Assembly (NCBI GenBank): GCA_035763085.1
Contig: DASUBV010000315.1
Coordinates: 1-13,996 of the forward strand
DNA: 13,996 nucleotides
Source of the DNA: DASUBV01 sp035763085
GTDB lineage: Bacteria > Actinomycetota > Actinomycetes > Streptosporangiales > Streptosporangiaceae
Reading direction: 5' to 3'
The position numbers and the translations under genes are program-made. The notes under the pieces were generated by a model. It did not search any database. It saw only the letters and a list, made by a program, of their open reading frames with translations, and had not been told where the DNA came from. Numbering within the stretch: the stretch's first letter is position 1; each line of letters starts with the position of its first letter. This document shows, in pieces, positions 12,697-13,996 of this stretch.

Positions 12697-13996
12697 TCAG
12701 GTGGGCTCAGCGGCCGTGGTCAGGTCGTCGAGGTGGGCGGTGACGTCGGCGATCCGGTAACCGGAGTGGCGGAACTGCGGGCCGGTCCCGGCACGCTGCC
12801 AGGGCCGGGGGCCGTCCAGCGGGCGGTACTCGATCCCGGCGGCGTCCAGGCGGCGCAGGTGCGCGGCCAGCCGGGTAGCCAGGCCGGGTGCCAGGGACTC
12901 GCCGGGGCCGGGGGCGGGTGTCTCCGGGTCCGGGCCGCCGGACCAGGCCACCTGGGCCAGGGCGCAGGCCCGCGGGAAGATCATGTACTCCAGCTGCCGG
13001 CCGGTCCTGATGTACTCCGTCCAGACCTGGAACTGGGTTCCGGCCAGCCGCGGGGCCAGGTCGGCGGGCCAGTCCCGGGGCACCGGGGAGAACGCGGCAA
13101 CGTCCTGGACGCGCACCGGCCCGCCGATCGCGGTCGGCTCGGCCGGGTCATCGGACTGGCTGTAGTCGAGGTAGGTAGGCAGCACCGGGGCAGCGATGAC
13201 GTCGTGCCCGGCCTCGGCGGCCCGCCGGGCGATGCCCATCCCCCGCCAGGCCATCACGACGGTGTCCGGGCGGAGCAGGCCGGGCCGACCGCCGGTGCTG
13301 GCGAACCCCTCGTCCCAGACCACCGCGCGGGCGCCGAAGTCACTGGCGAGCATGTCGGTGACCTCGCGCAGGAACACCGCGTGCAGCTCGTCGGCGCTGG
13401 CCAGGCCGCGACCGCGGCGGTAGTCGTCGATCACCGGGTCTGCGCGCCAGGAGTCCAGCACGCACTCATCCCCGCCGATGTGCACGTACGGCGCAGGGAT
13501 GGCCTCGAGCAGCTCGCCGAAGATGCCGCGCAGGAAATCCAGTGTCCCTGGCAGCGGGGACATCAGCCACGGGAAGATTCCCCAGTCGCAGATGACCTGG
13601 TAGCCGCCGTCGGGCGGACTGCCCGAGCCGAGTTCGGGGAGCGCGGCGAGCAGGGCGGCGGCGTGACCGGGCACCTCGACCTCGGGCACGACGGTGATCA
13701 TCTGCGCGGCGGCGTAGGCGGCGATCTCGGCCAGGTCGGCGAGGGTGTAGTAGCCGCCGTGCGGCGTCTCGTCGTAGACGGGGTCGGGGTCTTTGCCGTG
13801 GCTGATCCGGGTTCGCGGGCGGTGCGAGCCGACCTCGTGCAGCGCGGGGTAGCGCCGGCTCTCGATCCGCCAGCCCTGGTCGTCGGTGAGATGCAGGTGC
13901 AGGCGGTTCAGCTTGAGCGCGGCGAAGGCGTCGATGAGCGCGAGGATCTCGCGCTTGGGGAAGAAGTGCCGGGCGACGTCGAGGTGCGCGCCGCGC
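12697..13996 (-). CDS. Beta-N-acetylhexosaminidase, GH20 (5' end outside window)
   Basis: The C-terminal 432 residues of a frame that enters from the right edge. It opens with RGAHLDVARHFFPK, the start of the GH20 (beta/alpha)8 catalytic barrel, then LHLHLTDDQGWR and a catalytic HIGGDE (13465-13482), where Asp assists the substrate acetamido group and Glu is the acid/base. Further GH20 landmarks are VVWDEGF, VVMAWRG, YLDYSQ and FQVWTEYI. The final ~90 residues finish the barrel and tail. Such enzymes remove terminal GlcNAc or GalNAc from chitin oligomers, peptidoglycan fragments or glycans. An N-terminal GH20b domain and any signal peptide would be outside the window, so location is unknown. 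An internal ATG at 13699-13701 is not the start, because conserved sequence continues upstream of it. Confidence 0.95.
   Translation of the reverse strand, partial: RGAHLDVARHFFPKREILALIDAFAALKLNRLHLHLTDDQGWRIESRRYPALHEVGSHRPRTRISHGKDPDPVYDETPHGGYYTLADLAEIAAYAAAQMITVVPEVEVPGHAAALLAALPELGSGSPPDGGYQVICDWGIFPWLMSPLPGTLDFLRGIFGELLEAIPAPYVHIGGDECVLDSWRADPVIDDYRRGRGLASADELHAVFLREVTDMLASDFGARAVVWDEGFASTGGRPGLLRPDTVVMAWRGMGIARRAAEAGHDVIAAPVLPTYLDYSQSDDPAEPTAIGGPVRVQDVAAFSPVPRDWPADLAPRLAGTQFQVWTEYIRTGRQLEYMIFPRACALAQVAWSGGPDPETPAPGPGESLAPGLATRLAAHLRRLDAAGIEYRPLDGPRPWQRAGTGPQFRHSGYRIADVTAHLDDLTTAAEPT

Overview
The window is very GC-rich DNA with strong G/C bias at third codon positions, many GTG and TTG starts, GC-rich hairpins as likely terminators, and two genes that look leaderless. 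This points to a high-GC actinomycete. I see no tRNA, rRNA, CRISPR array or transposase. The genus cannot be read from the sequence.

Left edge (1-1244, minus strand): a small helical protein gene overlaps the start of a membrane-anchored FtsK/SpoIIIE-like ATPase gene. The ATPase reading frame reaches its P-loop (GLRGSGK) and then runs directly into a typical intein N-terminus with Ala at position 1. The window ends inside the intein, so the rest of the intein and of the ATPase lie outside. The pair resembles transfer modules of actinomycete integrative elements (inference). A 367-bp non-coding gap follows, with hairpins and an AT-richer stretch, and then a six-segment voltage-gated-type K+ channel (1612-2361, minus).

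Centre (2639-7249): a large secreted carbohydrate-active-type protein (minus) is divergent from a LacI-family repressor (plus). The 264-bp region between them holds a good promoter for the secreted protein (TTGACG, 18 bp, TAGGTT). An 18-bp palindrome sits on its -10 box, and a long perfect inverted repeat lies just before the repressor's ribosome-binding site. This reads as a locally regulated glycan-use locus. A nested GC-rich hairpin ends the secreted-protein gene.

Right centre (7405-10757): a RimJ/RimL-type GNAT acetyltransferase (plus, probably leaderless) converges on a three-gene ABC exporter operon (minus): a NodI/DrrA-like ATPase and two NodJ-like ABC-2 permeases.

Right end (11067-13996): a GtrA-like small membrane protein (plus, TTG start) converges on a monofunctional GT51 peptidoglycan glycosyltransferase (minus). 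Then comes a GH20 beta-N-acetylhexosaminidase (minus) that runs off the right edge and ends at a strong hairpin terminator. Several right-hand genes act on the cell envelope or on glycans, but apart from the ABC operon and the repressor/secreted-protein pair I see no sequence link between them.

The most notable item is the Ala-1 intein splitting the P-loop of the FtsK-like ATPase at the left edge.
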